DNA from: Amphiduros pacificus
Taxonomy: Eukaryota > Annelida > Polychaeta > Phyllodocida > Hesionidae
Reading direction: 5' to 3'
Assembly (NCBI GenBank): GCA_949316495.1
Contig: OX439009.1
Span: 42,641,966-42,705,965 of the forward strand
DNA: 64,000 bases
Positions 43,914-57,430 of the stretch are shown piece by piece. The notes beneath the pieces are model-generated. The model ran no database searches and was not told the DNA's origin. It saw only the letters and a list, made by a program, of their open reading frames with translations. The position numbers were made by a program, and so were the translations under genes. Each line of letters opens with the position of its first letter. Position 1 is the stretch's first letter.

Positions 43914-45532
43914 GCTGATGCTGAGCCACCTCAGACATATGATATAAAATGGTTAAAAGGTCGTATTGAAACACTTGGTGTCACTATAGGCAATGATCCA
44001 GCCATTATCACAAATCACAATTTTTTACCACGCTTGAAATGTGCTCAGGTTTCCCTCAATATATGGAAACAAAGACGTTTATCCTTGAAGGGCAAAGTAA
44101 CTATATTAAAATCCTTGATTTTACCAAAATTTGCAACATGGTAAATGCCAGTAAAGTTACATGGGGAAAAAGAATATTAAATAGTAATTGAAAAAGGAAA
44201 GTAAAAAAGTCAGAAATTATAAAACCCATGTCAATAGAACATTTTTCTGAAACTAATTTAAGTAAATTAGTCATAGAAAATATTAAGATTCCATTTTATA
44301 AACAAGTGTATATATTTTGGAATGAATTAAAACCAGTTCCACCAGAAAATCACTCTTATTGAAATGAAATTCTGTGGTACAATAAATATATTCAGTCTCC
44401 TATAAATGGCAAACATTCAAAACAGGGAAAAAACAAAGAATTGATGTAGCCTGATTTTTACAAAGCTGGTGTTATATATGTTAAAGATCTCTTTAATGAC
44501 GCCAATGATAATAGGTTTTGATGGCTTTTCTAACAAATACACATTGAACTGTAATATTTTAAACTATTATAAACTAAGAAAAGCAATTCCATTACAGTGG
44601 TTGGAAGCAATATCAAAAGAAAAAGCCCAAACACAAAACGGGTTGGACATTATTCTTAACTGTAAAGGTTACACAAGGATGCTAAACGAAATAAAAACCA
44701 AACATTTCTATGACTCTTTTTGTATATGATAAGTTTGAAAGACCAACTGCCTTAGACAAATGGGAGCTCAAATACAAAATCCAAAATGACTGGTTGACTA
44801 TATTCAGACTACCATATTCCTGTACTAGGGAAACAAAATTACAAGCTCTTCAATATAGAATTATAAACAGAATTTTACCAAGTAAGAGATGGCTGTACAA
44901 TTTATCTATTGTGGAATCTGAAAAATGCCTTGAATGCAATGTAACAGACAAAATTGAAGACTTTTTGTATCAATGTATTATAGTTAATGATTTTTGGATA
45001 GCTTTGGAAAAATGGTGGAACAGAACAACACCTAATGCAATCAAAATAACAGTAAAACATGTAATATTTGGATTTTACTATGATCTTAAACATTTTACTG
45101 ATATAAATTATATTGTATTACTTGCAAAGATGTATATTTATTATCAATAGATTAATGAAGAAAGAGTATGTTTTTATAATTTCCTTAGAATACTCAAAAA
45201 CAAATTAGAAATAGAAGAGTTAATTCATACAAAAAACAACATAATTGATATATTTAAAGAAAGGTGGAACACAATTATTGAAGAATTAGGATAAGAAAAA
45301 CAAAATTATCTTCAGAGTAAAGAAAAAAAGAAAGATATGATCATTATTGCTCAGATTTGTTTTAAAATGCCCTTGGAAATTTGTGTGTGTCTGTCATTGT
45401 GAATTGTATATTATGTTCAGTCTGTCAATGTATTAATAATGCATGACTGTGTTATTTATTCTCTTTTGTATATACATTTCGCTTGTTATTGTTATGTAAA
45501 AAATGAAATAAAATATATTAAAGAAAAAAAAA
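43914..45532 (+). mobile_element. 5'-truncated Tx1/L1-like LINE in unit R1, with target duplication
   Basis: Flanked by GATCCTTTTCT at 43,903-43,913 and 45,533-45,543 and ending AATAAAATATATT plus an A-run, so it inserted by ordinary target-primed reverse transcription. A 76-codon opening piece (43,914-44,144: YDIKWLKGRIETLGV, NFLPRLKCAQ, LNIWKQRRLSLKGKVTILKS) comes from just after the RT core. Frames at 44,469-44,729 and 44,710-45,150 carry the knuckle region. There is no YADD. The knuckle reads CLECNVTDKIEDFLYQC, with Asp replacing the metal-binding His. Multiple stops: inactive. Confidence 0.85.
44710..45150 (+). pseudogene. LINE ORF2 C-terminal remnant, knuckle His lost
   Basis: 146 codons, open from an ATG that is internal to the original ORF2. 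RETKLQALQYRIINRILPS is the conserved lead-in to the knuckle. The TAG after MYIYYQ replaces a Lys codon that is intact in left copy B. Identical frames occur at 49,714, 54,861 and 60,049. Confidence 0.75.
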
Positions 45533-45777
45533 GATCCTTTTCTATATTATGTACACCACAAAGGCTTGTTTCAAAGTGAAAATGGCTGAATTTAAATAGG
45601 AAGTATTGGTCTTTGAATTTTCCTGTTATTTTCCATGAAAAATGAGATGTACTTTACAAATTTTTAGAAAATGATCCTTTTAGTATAGAGAGCATGAAGG
45701 CTTGCATTGAAGTGAAAAATGGTATGCTGATTACATGAAGGAAAAATGGGTCTCAAATCATCGGAAAATGCAATAAA

Positions 45778-45847
45778 AAACAAATACACAACAAATACAC
45801 AACAAATACACAATAAATACAACAAATACACAACAAATACACATTCC
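45778..45847. repeat. 11-bp satellite, short block (R1)
   Basis: Six monomers, equivalent to 891-990 and 5,358-5,452 in the left block. Confidence 0.85.
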
Positions 45848-46050
45848 AAATGGATCTGAAATGACATAAAAGGTAAATATACATCAAATACAAATCAAAT
45901 TCACACCAAATTCACATCAAATACATGTCTCAAATCATCATCCAATAATGCACTAAAAAACAAATACACATCAAATAAATAATCATTGAATTGAAAAATG
46001 GCATGCTGATTTCATGAAGGAAAAATGGGTCTCAAATCGTCCGAAAATGC

Positions 46051-46505
46051 AATACACAACAAATACACAACAAATACACAACAAATACACAACAAATACA
46101 CAACAAATACCAGCAAATAGACAACAAATACCAGCAAATACACAACAAATACACAACAAATACCACAAATACACAAGAAATACAAGAAATACAACAAATA
46201 CGCAACAAATACACAACAAATACACAACAAATACACAACAAATACACAACAATGACCAGCAAATACACAACAAATACACAACAAATACACAACAAATACC
46301 ACAAATACAACAAATACACAACAAATACACAACAAATACACAACAAATACACAACAAATACACAACAAATACACAACAAATACACAACAAATACACAACA
46401 AATACACAACAAATACACAACAAATACACAACAAATACACAACAAATACACAACAAATACACAACAAATACACAACAAATACACAACAAATACCAGCAAA
46501 TACAC
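46051..46505. repeat. 11-bp satellite, long block (R1)
   Basis: About 41 monomers. The right two-fifths are almost perfect CAACAAATACA. The left part has CCAGCAAATAG, ACCACAAATAC and ACAAGAAATAC variants in an order conserved in all right units, which marks the older part of the array. Confidence 0.9.
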
Positions 46506-46540
46506 ATCCCATATGCCTTAAAAACAAGTACACAGTAAGG

Positions 46541-46640
46541 TGCCAGGGTGCCAGGGTGCCAGGGTGCCAGGGTGCCAGGGTGCCAGGGTGCCAGGGTGCC
46601 AGGGTGCCAGGGTGCCAAGGTGCCAGGGTGCCAGTGGGCC
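46541..46640. repeat. 8-bp GCCAGGGT array (R1)
   Basis: Eleven or twelve monomers grading into GGGAGCCA. Repeated GGG runs. Confidence 0.9.
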
Positions 46641-46729
46641 AGGGAGCCAGGGAGCCAGGGAGCCAGAGAGCCAAGAGCTAGTATCAGCGCCAGCTTATGG
46701 GGCTGGATCTAGTGCCAACCTTTGGAGGG

Positions 46730-46838
46730 TTAGGGTTAGGGTTAGGGTTAGGGTTAGGGTTAGGGTTAGGGTTAGGTTTAGGGTTAGGGTTAGGTTAGGT
46801 GTTAGGGTTAGGGTTAGGTTAGGTGTTAGGGTTAGGGT
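46730..46838 (+). repeat. Telomeric tract a of R1, imperfect
   Basis: Hexamers with TTAGGTTTAGGG and TTAGGTGTTAGGG defects, identical in every right unit (51,734-51,842, 56,892-57,000, 62,069-62,177). Left junction TTTGGAGGG/TTAGGG. Its fixed defects show it is copied with the unit and not renewed. Confidence 0.95.
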
Positions 46839-46920
46839 AAGGGGTTCGTAAGATGATGATCACTTCTGTGATGATCAAAATGACAAAGTCCACATGTGTA
46901 GTATGTTCGCTATGAAGGAG
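46839..46920. repeat. Truncated boundary motif between tracts a and b (R1)
   Basis: 82 bp, TAAGGGGTTCGTAAG to TATGAAGGAG, then TTAGGG. The complete motif at 47,083 continues GAAGGAGTGAAGATAG. The break point is ~20 bp further in than that of the left block (2,142). Confidence 0.9.
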
Positions 46921-47082
46921 TTAGGGTTAGGGTTAGGGTTAGGGTTAGGGTTAGGGTTAGGGTTAGGGTTAGGGTTAGGGTTAGGGTTAGGGTTAGGGTT
47001 AGGGTTAGGGTTAGGGTTAGGGTTAGGGTTAGGGTTAGGGTTAGGGTTAGGGTTAGGGTTAGGGTTAGGGTTAGGGTTAGGG
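46921..47082 (+). repeat. Telomeric tract b of R1: 27 perfect TTAGGG
   Basis: 162 bp, no defect seen. Perfect hexamers beside the defective tract a point to later origin or continued turnover. Confidence 0.95.
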
Positions 47083-48917
47083 TAAGGGGTTCGTAAGATG
47101 ATGATCACTTCTGTGATGATCAAAATGACAAAGTCCACATGTGTAGTATGTTCGCTATGAAGGAGTGAAGATAGAGCTGTGAAAATTTTTACGGGGTCAC
47201 CTACTTTTTTATTCTACATCTTTTTTTCACTGTTCCAAATAGGTTTGGGCCAGGGTGCTAGGCAATATGCACGGAACAAAAGAACAAAATTGGCCCTGTT
47301 GCTATGCACAGAAATACTGCAAGGAGTCAATTTAGTGTCTTGAAATTTTTTACGTGGTATCCTACTTTTGTCTAAAGAGTGCATCTATTTGGTTTGTGAA
47401 GGGCTAGCCCCAATGGGCTAGGTATGGCAGCCCCAAAAAGTTTTGGTTCATAAAACTTGAAAGTAGGGAAATTTGATGAAATGCGCTCTCCTTTTGGAAT
47501 TTTTGCTCTACGGGCATTATTTGTCGACCATATTCACAAAAATCTGATTTTCCAATGATAAATGAGAAGTACTTTGAAATTTTCTTGCGCATAATTCCAC
47601 AGCTATAGAGTAAACACCATGAAGGAGTGTAGGTAGTGCTTTAAAAGTTTTTACAGGGTCCCCTACTTTTGTCTAAAGAGTGCATCTCTTTGGTTTCTGA
47701 AGGGCTAGCCCCAATGGGCTAGGTATGGCAGCCCCACAATATTTTGGGTCATAAAAATTGAAAGTTGGGAAACTTGATGAAATGCACTCTCCTTTTGGAA
47801 TTTCTGGCCTATGAGCATTATTTGTTGACCATTTTTGTGAAAATCTTATTTCCCATGATATATGAGATGAAATTTAGAAATTTAGAGAAAATGATCCTTT
47901 TCTAAAATATGGAGAGCATGAAGGCTTGCTTTGAAGTGAAAAATGGCATGCTGAGGCCATGAAGGAAAAATAGGTTAGCTCTGTAATTTTCAAAGCTCTA
48001 GTACCAGCAAGGTGCCAGGGTCAAGATTTGGGACATGAGAATCAACTTTGGGAAATTGGATAAAATATGTTCTTTTGGAATTTCTGGCGTACAAGTGTTA
48101 TTTGTTGGCTGTTTAGGCCCAAAACTGATTTCCGATGAAAAATGAGAAACACATGCACAAATAACCCTCAATACTTCCACCCAGGATTGTCAATGTTTAG
48201 GATCGACTACCTGTTTCTAAACACTTTTGATCATAATTTCTCAAATAATTGCCTTTCAACATGCACAATACATCAATCAAAACCTTTCAACATGCACAAG
48301 ACATCAGTCAAAACCGGAAAATTTTCCAGATTCAAAATTATTTTAAAAAGTTTTATCACATGACCTAATTTGCATAGTTTTACATAATGAATAAATTAAA
48401 AAAAAAATTGAAAATAAGGTAAAAAATGGTATGATATTCTGATAATATATAAAATTCTAGGTTATTTTGATATTTCTAAGAAATTAATCGGACAATTATT
48501 AAGTATGTAAAAAGGACTTGAAAAAGGGGGGAGGAGCCTAAAATCATATTGAATTCAAGCTCCGCCCACTATTTTGAATGCCATTAAGCAATAAATAATG
48601 TTTCGATTTTCACATATAAATTATGAAATCCAACTAGAATTGTATGCTCTTCCTCATGAAAACTTTAAATTTTAGGTTTCTGTAAAATTAAACAATCACA
48701 TATATTAATGAGGTATCAATATGCTAATTAAGACATGTGACCAGACTAAAAAATAAATTTTCAGAATCGAAATCTTTTGAGCTTTCCATAGATGTGTCAA
48801 ATAGATGTGTCAAACATGCTGATTGAACATGAACTGAAGAGTTCACCGACCAAAAGTATGGAGAGCAGTGCCTGTGTGAGATGTATTTTGAATAATCAAA
48901 GAAAATGATCCTTTTCT

Positions 48918-50536
48918 GCTGATGCTGAGCCACCTCAGACATATGATATAAAATGGTTAAAAGGTCGTATTGAAACACTTGGTGTCACTATAGGCAATGA
49001 TCCAGCCATTATCACAAATCACAATTTTTTACCACGCTTGAAATGTGCTCAGGTTTCCCTCAATATATGGAAACAAAGACGTTTATCCTTGAAGGGCAAA
49101 GTAACTATATTAAAATCCTTGATTTTACCAAAATTTGCAACATGGTAAATGCCAGTAAAGTTACATGGGGAAAAAGAATATTAAATAGTAATTGAAAAAG
49201 GAAAGTAAAAAAGTCAGAAATTATAAAACCCATGTCAATAGAACATTTTTCTGAAACTAATTTAAGTAAATTAGTCATAGAAAATATTAAGATTCCATTT
49301 TATAAACAAGTGTATATATTTTGGAATGAATTAAAACCAGTTCCACCAGAAAATCACTCTTATTGAAATGAAATTCTGTGGTACAATAAATATATTCAGT
49401 CTCCTATAAATGGCAAACATTCAAAACAGGGAAAAAACAAAGAATTGATGTAGCCTGATTTTTACAAAGCTGGTGTTATATATGTTAAAGATCTCTTTAA
49501 TGACGCCAATGATAATAGGTTTTGATGGCTTTTCTAACAAATACACATTGAACTGTAATATTTTAAACTATTATAAACTAAGAAAAGCAATTCCATTACA
49601 GTGGTTGGAAGCAATATCAAAAGAAAAAGCCCAAACACAAAACGGGTTGGACATTATTCTTAACTGTAAAGGTTACACAAGGATGCTAAACGAAATAAAA
49701 ACCAAACATTTCTATGACTCTTTTTGTATATGATAAGTTTGAAAGACCAACTGCCTTAGACAAATGGGAGCTCAAATACAAAATCCAAAATGACTGGTTG
49801 ACTATATTCAGACTACCATATTCCTGTACTAGGGAAACAAAATTACAAGCTCTTCAATATAGAATTATAAACAGAATTTTACCAAGTAAGAGATGGCTGT
49901 ACAATTTATCTATTGTGGAATCTGAAAAATGCCTTGAATGCAATGTAACAGACAAAATTGAAGACTTTTTGTATCAATGTATTATAGTTAATGATTTTTG
50001 GATAGCTTTGGAAAAATGGTGGAACAGAACAACACCTAATGCAATCAAAATAACAGTAAAACATGTAATATTTGGATTTTACTATGATCTTAAACATTTT
50101 ACTGATATAAATTATATTGTATTACTTGCAAAGATGTATATTTATTATCAATAGATTAATGAAGAAAGAGTATGTTTTTATAATTTCCTTAGAATACTCA
50201 AAAACAAATTAGAAATAGAAGAGTTAATTCATACAAAAAACAACATAATTGATATATTTAAAGAAAGGTGGAACACAATTATTGAAGAATTAGGATAAGA
50301 AAAACAAAATTATCTTCAGAGTAAAGAAAAAAAGAAAGATATGATCATTATTGCTCAGATTTGTTTTAAAATGCCCTTGGAAATTTGTGTGTGTCTGTCA
50401 TTGTGAATTGTATATTATGTTCAGTCTGTCAATGTATTAATAATGCATGACTGTGTTATTTATTCTCTTTTGTATATACATTTCGCTTGTTATTGTTATG
50501 TAAAAAATGAAATAAAATATATTAAAGAAAAAAAAA
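48918..50536 (+). mobile_element. LINE copy in unit R2
   Basis: Same element and same flanking GATCCTTTTCT (48,907-48,917 and 50,537-50,547) as in R1, so it was carried by unit duplication and not inserted again. Confidence 0.85.
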
Positions 50537-51924
50537 GATCCTTTTCTATATTATGTACACCACAAAGGCTTGTTTCAAAGTGAAAATGGCTGAATTTAAA
50601 TAGGAAGTATTGGTCTTTGAATTTTCCTGTTATTTTCCATGAAAAATGAGATGTACTTTACAAATTTTTAGAAAATGATCCTTTTAGTATAGAGAGCATG
50701 AAGGCTTGCATTGAAGTGAAAAATGGTATGCTGATTACATGAAGGAAAAATGGGTCTCAAATCATCGGAAAATGCAATAAAAAACAAATACACAACAAAT
50801 ACACAACAAATACACAATAAATACAACAAATACACAACAAATACACATTCCAAATGGATCTGAAATGACATAAAAGGTAAATATACATCAAATACAAATC
50901 AAATTCACACCAAATTCACATCAAATACATGTCTCAAATCATCATCCAATAATGCACTAAAAAACAAATACACATCAAATAAATAATCATTGAATTGAAA
51001 AATGGCATGCTGATTTCATGAAGGAAAAATGGGTCTCAAATCGTCCGAAAATGCAATACACAACAAATACACAACAAATACACAACAAATACACAACAAA
51101 TACACAACAAATACCAGCAAATAGACAACAAATACCAGCAAATACACAACAAATACACAACAAATACCACAAATACACAAGAAATACAAGAAATACAACA
51201 AATACGCAACAAATACACAACAAATACACAACAAATACACAACAAATACACAACAATGACCAGCAAATACACAACAAATACACAACAAATACACAACAAA
51301 TACCACAAATACAACAAATACACAACAAATACACAACAAATACACAACAAATACACAACAAATACACAACAAATACACAACAAATACACAACAAATACAC
51401 AACAAATACACAACAAATACACAACAAATACACAACAAATACACAACAAATACACAACAAATACACAACAAATACACAACAAATACACAACAAATACCAG
51501 CAAATACACATCCCATATGCCTTAAAAACAAGTACACAGTAAGGTGCCAGGGTGCCAGGGTGCCAGGGTGCCAGGGTGCCAGGGTGCCAGGGTGCCAGGG
51601 TGCCAGGGTGCCAGGGTGCCAAGGTGCCAGGGTGCCAGTGGGCCAGGGAGCCAGGGAGCCAGGGAGCCAGAGAGCCAAGAGCTAGTATCAGCGCCAGCTT
51701 ATGGGGCTGGATCTAGTGCCAACCTTTGGAGGGTTAGGGTTAGGGTTAGGGTTAGGGTTAGGGTTAGGGTTAGGGTTAGGTTTAGGGTTAGGGTTAGGTT
51801 AGGTGTTAGGGTTAGGGTTAGGTTAGGTGTTAGGGTTAGGGTAAGGGGTTCGTAAGATGATGATCACTTCTGTGATGATCAAAATGACAAAGTCCACATG
51901 TGTAGTATGTTCGCTATGAAGGAG

Positions 51925-52242
51925 TTAGGGTTAGGGTTAGGGTTAGGGTTAGGGTTAGGGTTAGGGTTAGGGTTAGGGTTAGGGTTAGGGTTAGGGTTAG
52001 GGTTAGGGTTAGGGTTAGGGTTAGGGTTAGGGTTAGGGTTAGGGTTAGGGTTAGGGTTAGGGTTAGGGTTAGGGTTAGGGTTAGGGTTAGGGTTAGGGTT
52101 AGGGTTAGGGTTAGGGTTAGGGTTAGGGTTAGGGTTAGGGTTAGGGTTAGGGTTAGGGTTAGGGTTAGGGTTAGGGTTAGGGTTAGGGTTAGGGTTAGGG
52201 TTAGGGTTAGGGTTAGGGTTAGGGTTAGGGTTAGGGTTAGGG
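51925..52242 (+). repeat. Telomeric tract b of R2: 53 perfect TTAGGG
   Basis: 318 bp, an exact multiple of six, with the same left (GAAGGAG) and right (TAAGGGG) junctions as R1. Confidence 0.95.
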
Positions 52243-54064
52243 TAAGGGGTTCGTAAGATGATGATCACTTCTGTGATGATCAAAATGACAAAGTCCACAT
52301 GTGTAGTATGTTCGCTATGAAGGAGTGAAGATAGAGCTGTGAAAATTTTTACGGGGTCACCTACTTTTTTATTCTACATCTTTTTTTCACTGTTCCAAAT
52401 AGGTTTGGGCCAGGGTGCTAGGCAATATGCACGGAACAAAAGAACAAAATTGGCCCTGTTGCTATGCACAGAAATACTGCAAGGAGTCAATTTAGTGTCT
52501 TGAAATTTTTTACGTGGTATCCTACTTTTGTCTAAAGAGTGCATCTATTTGGTTTGTGAAGGGCTAGCCCCAATGGGCTAGGTATGGCAGCCCCAAAAAG
52601 TTTTGGTTCATAAAACTTGAAAGTAGGGAAATTTGATGAAATGCGCTCTCCTTTTGGAATTTTTGCTCTACGGGCATTATTTGTCGACCATATTCACAAA
52701 AATCTGATTTTCCAATGATAAATGAGAAGTACTTTGAAATTTTCTTGCGCATAATTCCACAGCTATAGAGTAAACACCATGAAGGAGTGTAGGTAGTGCT
52801 TTAAAAGTTTTTACAGGGTCCCCTACTTTTGTCTAAAGAGTGCATCTCTTTGGTTTCTGAAGGGCTAGCCCCAATGGGCTAGGTATGGCAGCCCCACAAT
52901 ATTTTGGGTCATAAAAATTGAAAGTTGGGAAACTTGATGAAATGCACTCTCCTTTTGGAATTTCTGGCCTATGAGCATTATTTGTTGACCATTTTTGTGA
53001 AAATCTTATTTCCCATGATATATGAGATGAAATTTAGAAATTTAGAGAAAATGATCCTTTTCTAAAATATGGAGAGCATGAAGGCTTGCTTTGAAGTGAA
53101 AAATGGCATGCTGAGGCCATGAAGGAAAAATAGGTTAGCTCTGTAATTTTCAAAGCTCTAGTACCAGCAAGGTGCCAGGGTCAAGATTTGGGACATGAGA
53201 ATCAACTTTGGGAAATTGGATAAAATATGTTCTTTTGGAATTTCTGGCGTACAAGTGTTATTTGTTGGCTGTTTAGGCCCAAAACTGATTTCCGATGAAA
53301 AATGAGAAACACATGCACAAATAACCCTCAATACTTCCACCCAGGATTGTCAATGTTTAGGATCGACTACCTGTTTCTAAACACTTTTGATCATAATTTC
53401 TCAAATAATTGCCTTTCAACATGCACAATACATCAATCAAAACCTTTCAACATGCACAAGACATCAGTCAAAACCGGAAAATTTTCCAGATTCAAAATTA
53501 TTTTAAAAAGTTTTATCACATGACCTAATTTGCATAGTTTTACATAATGAATAAATTAAAAAAAAAATTGAAAATAAGGTAAAAAATGGTATGATATTCT
53601 GATAATATATAAAATTCTAGGTTATTTTGATATTTCTAAGAAATTAATCGGACAATTATTAAGTATGTAAAAAGGACTTGAAAAAGGGGGGAGGAGCCTA
53701 AAATCATATTGAATTCAAGCTCCGCCCACTATTTTGAATGCCATTAAGCAATAAATAATGTTTCGATTTTCACATATAAATTATGAAATCCAACTAGAAT
53801 TGTATGCTCTTCCTCATGAAAACTTTAAATTTTAGGTTTCTGTAAAATTAAACAATCACATATATTAATGAGGTATCAATATGCTAATTAAGACATGTGA
53901 CCAGACTAAAAAATAAATTTTCAGAATCGAAATCTTTTGAGCTTTCCATAGATGTGTCAAACATGCTGATTGAACATGAACTGAAGAGTTCACCGACCAA
54001 AAGTATGGAGAGCAGTGCCTGTGTGAGATGTATTTTGAATAATCAAAGAAAATGATCCTTTTCT

Positions 54065-55683
54065 GCTGATGCTGAGCCACCTCAGACATATGATATAAAA
54101 TGGTTAAAAGGTCGTATTGAAACACTTGGTGTCACTATAGGCAATGATCCAGCCATTATCACAAATCACAATTTTTTACCACGCTTGAAATGTGCTCAGG
54201 TTTCCCTCAATATATGGAAACAAAGACGTTTATCCTTGAAGGGCAAAGTAACTATATTAAAATCCTTGATTTTACCAAAATTTGCAACATGGTAAATGCC
54301 AGTAAAGTTACATGGGGAAAAAGAATATTAAATAGTAATTGAAAAAGGAAAGTAAAAAAGTCAGAAATTATAAAACCCATGTCAATAGAACATTTTTCTG
54401 AAACTAATTTAAGTAAATTAGTCATAGAAAATATTAAGATTCCATTTTATAAACAAGTGTATATATTTTGGAATGAATTAAAACCAGTTCCACCAGAAAA
54501 TCACTCTTATTGAAATGAAATTCTGTGGTACAATAAATATATTCAGTCTCCTATAAATGGCAAACATTCAAAACAGGGAAAAAACAAAGAATTGATGTAG
54601 CCTGATTTTTACAAAGCTGGTGTTATATATGTTAAAGATCTCTTTAATGACGCCAATGATAATAGGTTTTGATGGCTTTTCTAACAAATACACATTGAAC
54701 TGTAATATTTTAAACTATTATAAACTAAGAAAAGCAATTCCATTACAGTGGTTGGAAGCAATATCAAAAGAAAAAGCCCAAACACAAAACGGGTTGGACA
54801 TTATTCTTAACTGTAAAGGTTACACAAGGATGCTAAACGAAATAAAAACCAAACATTTCTATGACTCTTTTTGTATATGATAAGTTTGAAAGACCAACTG
54901 CCTTAGACAAATGGGAGCTCAAATACAAAATCCAAAATGACTGGTTGACTATATTCAGACTACCATATTCCTGTACTAGGGAAACAAAATTACAAGCTCT
55001 TCAATATAGAATTATAAACAGAATTTTACCAAGTAAGAGATGGCTGTACAATTTATCTATTGTGGAATCTGAAAAATGCCTTGAATGCAATGTAACAGAC
55101 AAAATTGAAGACTTTTTGTATCAATGTATTATAGTTAATGATTTTTGGATAGCTTTGGAAAAATGGTGGAACAGAACAACACCTAATGCAATCAAAATAA
55201 CAGTAAAACATGTAATATTTGGATTTTACTATGATCTTAAACATTTTACTGATATAAATTATATTGTATTACTTGCAAAGATGTATATTTATTATCAATA
55301 GATTAATGAAGAAAGAGTATGTTTTTATAATTTCCTTAGAATACTCAAAAACAAATTAGAAATAGAAGAGTTAATTCATACAAAAAACAACATAATTGAT
55401 ATATTTAAAGAAAGGTGGAACACAATTATTGAAGAATTAGGATAAGAAAAACAAAATTATCTTCAGAGTAAAGAAAAAAAGAAAGATATGATCATTATTG
55501 CTCAGATTTGTTTTAAAATGCCCTTGGAAATTTGTGTGTGTCTGTCATTGTGAATTGTATATTATGTTCAGTCTGTCAATGTATTAATAATGCATGACTG
55601 TGTTATTTATTCTCTTTTGTATATACATTTCGCTTGTTATTGTTATGTAAAAAATGAAATAAAATATATTAAAGAAAAAAAAA
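54065..55683 (+). mobile_element. LINE copy in unit R3
   Basis: Target duplications at 54,054-54,064 and 55,684-55,694. Confidence 0.85.
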
Positions 55684-57082
55684 GATCCTTTTCTATATTA
55701 TGTACACCACAAAGGCTTGTTTCAAAGTGAAAATGGCTGAATTTAAATAGGAAGTATTGGTCTTTGAATTTTCCTGTTATTTTCCATGAAAAATGAGATG
55801 TACTTTACAAATTTTTAGAAAATGATCCTTTTAGTATAGAGAGCATGAAGGCTTGCATTGAAGTGAAAAATGGTATGCTGATTACATGAAGGAAAAATGG
55901 GTCTCAAATCATCGGAAAATGCAATAAAAAACAAATACACAACAAATACACAACAAATACACAATAAATACAACAAATACACAACAAATACACATTCCAA
56001 ATGGATCTGAAATGACATAAAAGGTAAATATACATCAAATACAAATCAAATTCACACCAAATTCACATCAAATACATGTCTCAAATCATCATCCAATAAT
56101 GCACTAAAAAACAAATACACATCAAATAAATAATCATTGAATTGAAAAATGGCATGCTGATTTCATGAAGGAAAAATGGGTCTCAAATCGTCCGAAAATG
56201 CAATACACAACAAATACACAACAAATACACAACAAATACACAACAAATACACAACAAATACCAGCAAATAGACAACAAATACCAGCAAATACACAACAAA
56301 TACACAACAAATACCACAAATACACAAGAAATACAAGAAATACAACAAATACGCAACAAATACACAACAAATACACAACAAATACACAACAAATACACAA
56401 CAATGACCAGCAAATACACAACAAATACACAACAAATACACAACAAATACCACAAATACAACAAATACACAACAAATACACAACAAATACACAACAAATA
56501 CACAACAAATACACAACAAATACACAACAAATACACAACAAATACACAACAAATACACAACAAATACACAACAAATACACAACAAATACACAACAAATAC
56601 ACAACAAATACACAACAAATACACAACAAATACACAACAAATACACAACAAATACCAGCAAATACACATCCCATATGCCTTAAAAACAAGTACACAGTAA
56701 GGTGCCAGGGTGCCAGGGTGCCAGGGTGCCAGGGTGCCAGGGTGCCAGGGTGCCAGGGTGCCAGGGTGCCAGGGTGCCAAGGTGCCAGGGTGCCAGTGGG
56801 CCAGGGAGCCAGGGAGCCAGGGAGCCAGAGAGCCAAGAGCTAGTATCAGCGCCAGCTTATGGGGCTGGATCTAGTGCCAACCTTTGGAGGGTTAGGGTTA
56901 GGGTTAGGGTTAGGGTTAGGGTTAGGGTTAGGGTTAGGTTTAGGGTTAGGGTTAGGTTAGGTGTTAGGGTTAGGGTTAGGTTAGGTGTTAGGGTTAGGGT
57001 AAGGGGTTCGTAAGATGATGATCACTTCTGTGATGATCAAAATGACAAAGTCCACATGTGTAGTATGTTCGCTATGAAGGAG

Positions 57083-57430
57083 TTAGGGTTAGGGTTAGGG
57101 TTAGGGTTAGGGTTAGGGTTAGGGTTAGGGTTAGGGTTAGGGTTAGGGTTAGGGTTAGGGTTAGGGTTAGGGTTAGGGTTAGGGTTAGGGTTAGGGTTAG
57201 GGTTAGGGTTAGGGTTAGGGTTAGGGTTAGGGTTAGGGTTAGGGTTAGGGTTAGGGTTAGGGTTAGGGTTAGGGTTAGGGTTAGGGTTAGGGTTAGGGTT
57301 AGGGTTAGGGTTAGGGTTAGGGTTAGGGTTAGGGTTAGGGTTAGGGTTAGGGTTAGGGTTAGGGTTAGGGTTAGGGTTAGGGTTAGGGTTAGGGTTAGGG
57401 TTAGGGTTAGGGTTAGGGTTAGGGTTAGGG
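57083..57430 (+). repeat. Telomeric tract b of R3: 58 perfect TTAGGG
   Basis: 348 bp, the longest tract in the window. Confidence 0.95.

Larger units (their letters stand above)
42092..47082. repeat. 5-kb subtelomeric unit R1
   Basis: 4,991 bp from boundary to boundary. Order: boundary motif, nested modules (GCATTATTTGT landmarks at ~42,524, 42,823, 43,107), a 13-bp-class A+T stretch, LINE with target duplication, short module, 11-bp satellite, GCCAGGGT array, TTAGGG tract a, truncated boundary, TTAGGG tract b. No host gene. Short open frames of 60-86 residues in the modules recur only because the unit recurs. Confidence 0.9.
47083..52242. repeat. 5-kb subtelomeric unit R2
   Basis: 5,160 bp. 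By eye identical to R1 apart from tract b (+156 bp) and a private tandem copy of ATAGATGTGTCAA (48,788-48,800 and 48,801-48,813). Confidence 0.9.
52243..57430. repeat. 5-kb subtelomeric unit R3
   Basis: 5,188 bp. Lacks the 13-bp duplication of R2. Its 11-bp satellite has one monomer more than R1, R2 and R4. Confidence 0.9.

Noticed and set aside
46875-47138. Asn-Pro, Gly-Leu and Arg-Val dipeptide frames over the telomeric tracts, here and at all TTAGGG blocks
   Set aside because: TTAGGG is two codons long and stop-free in the frames concerned. These are translations of telomeric repeat.
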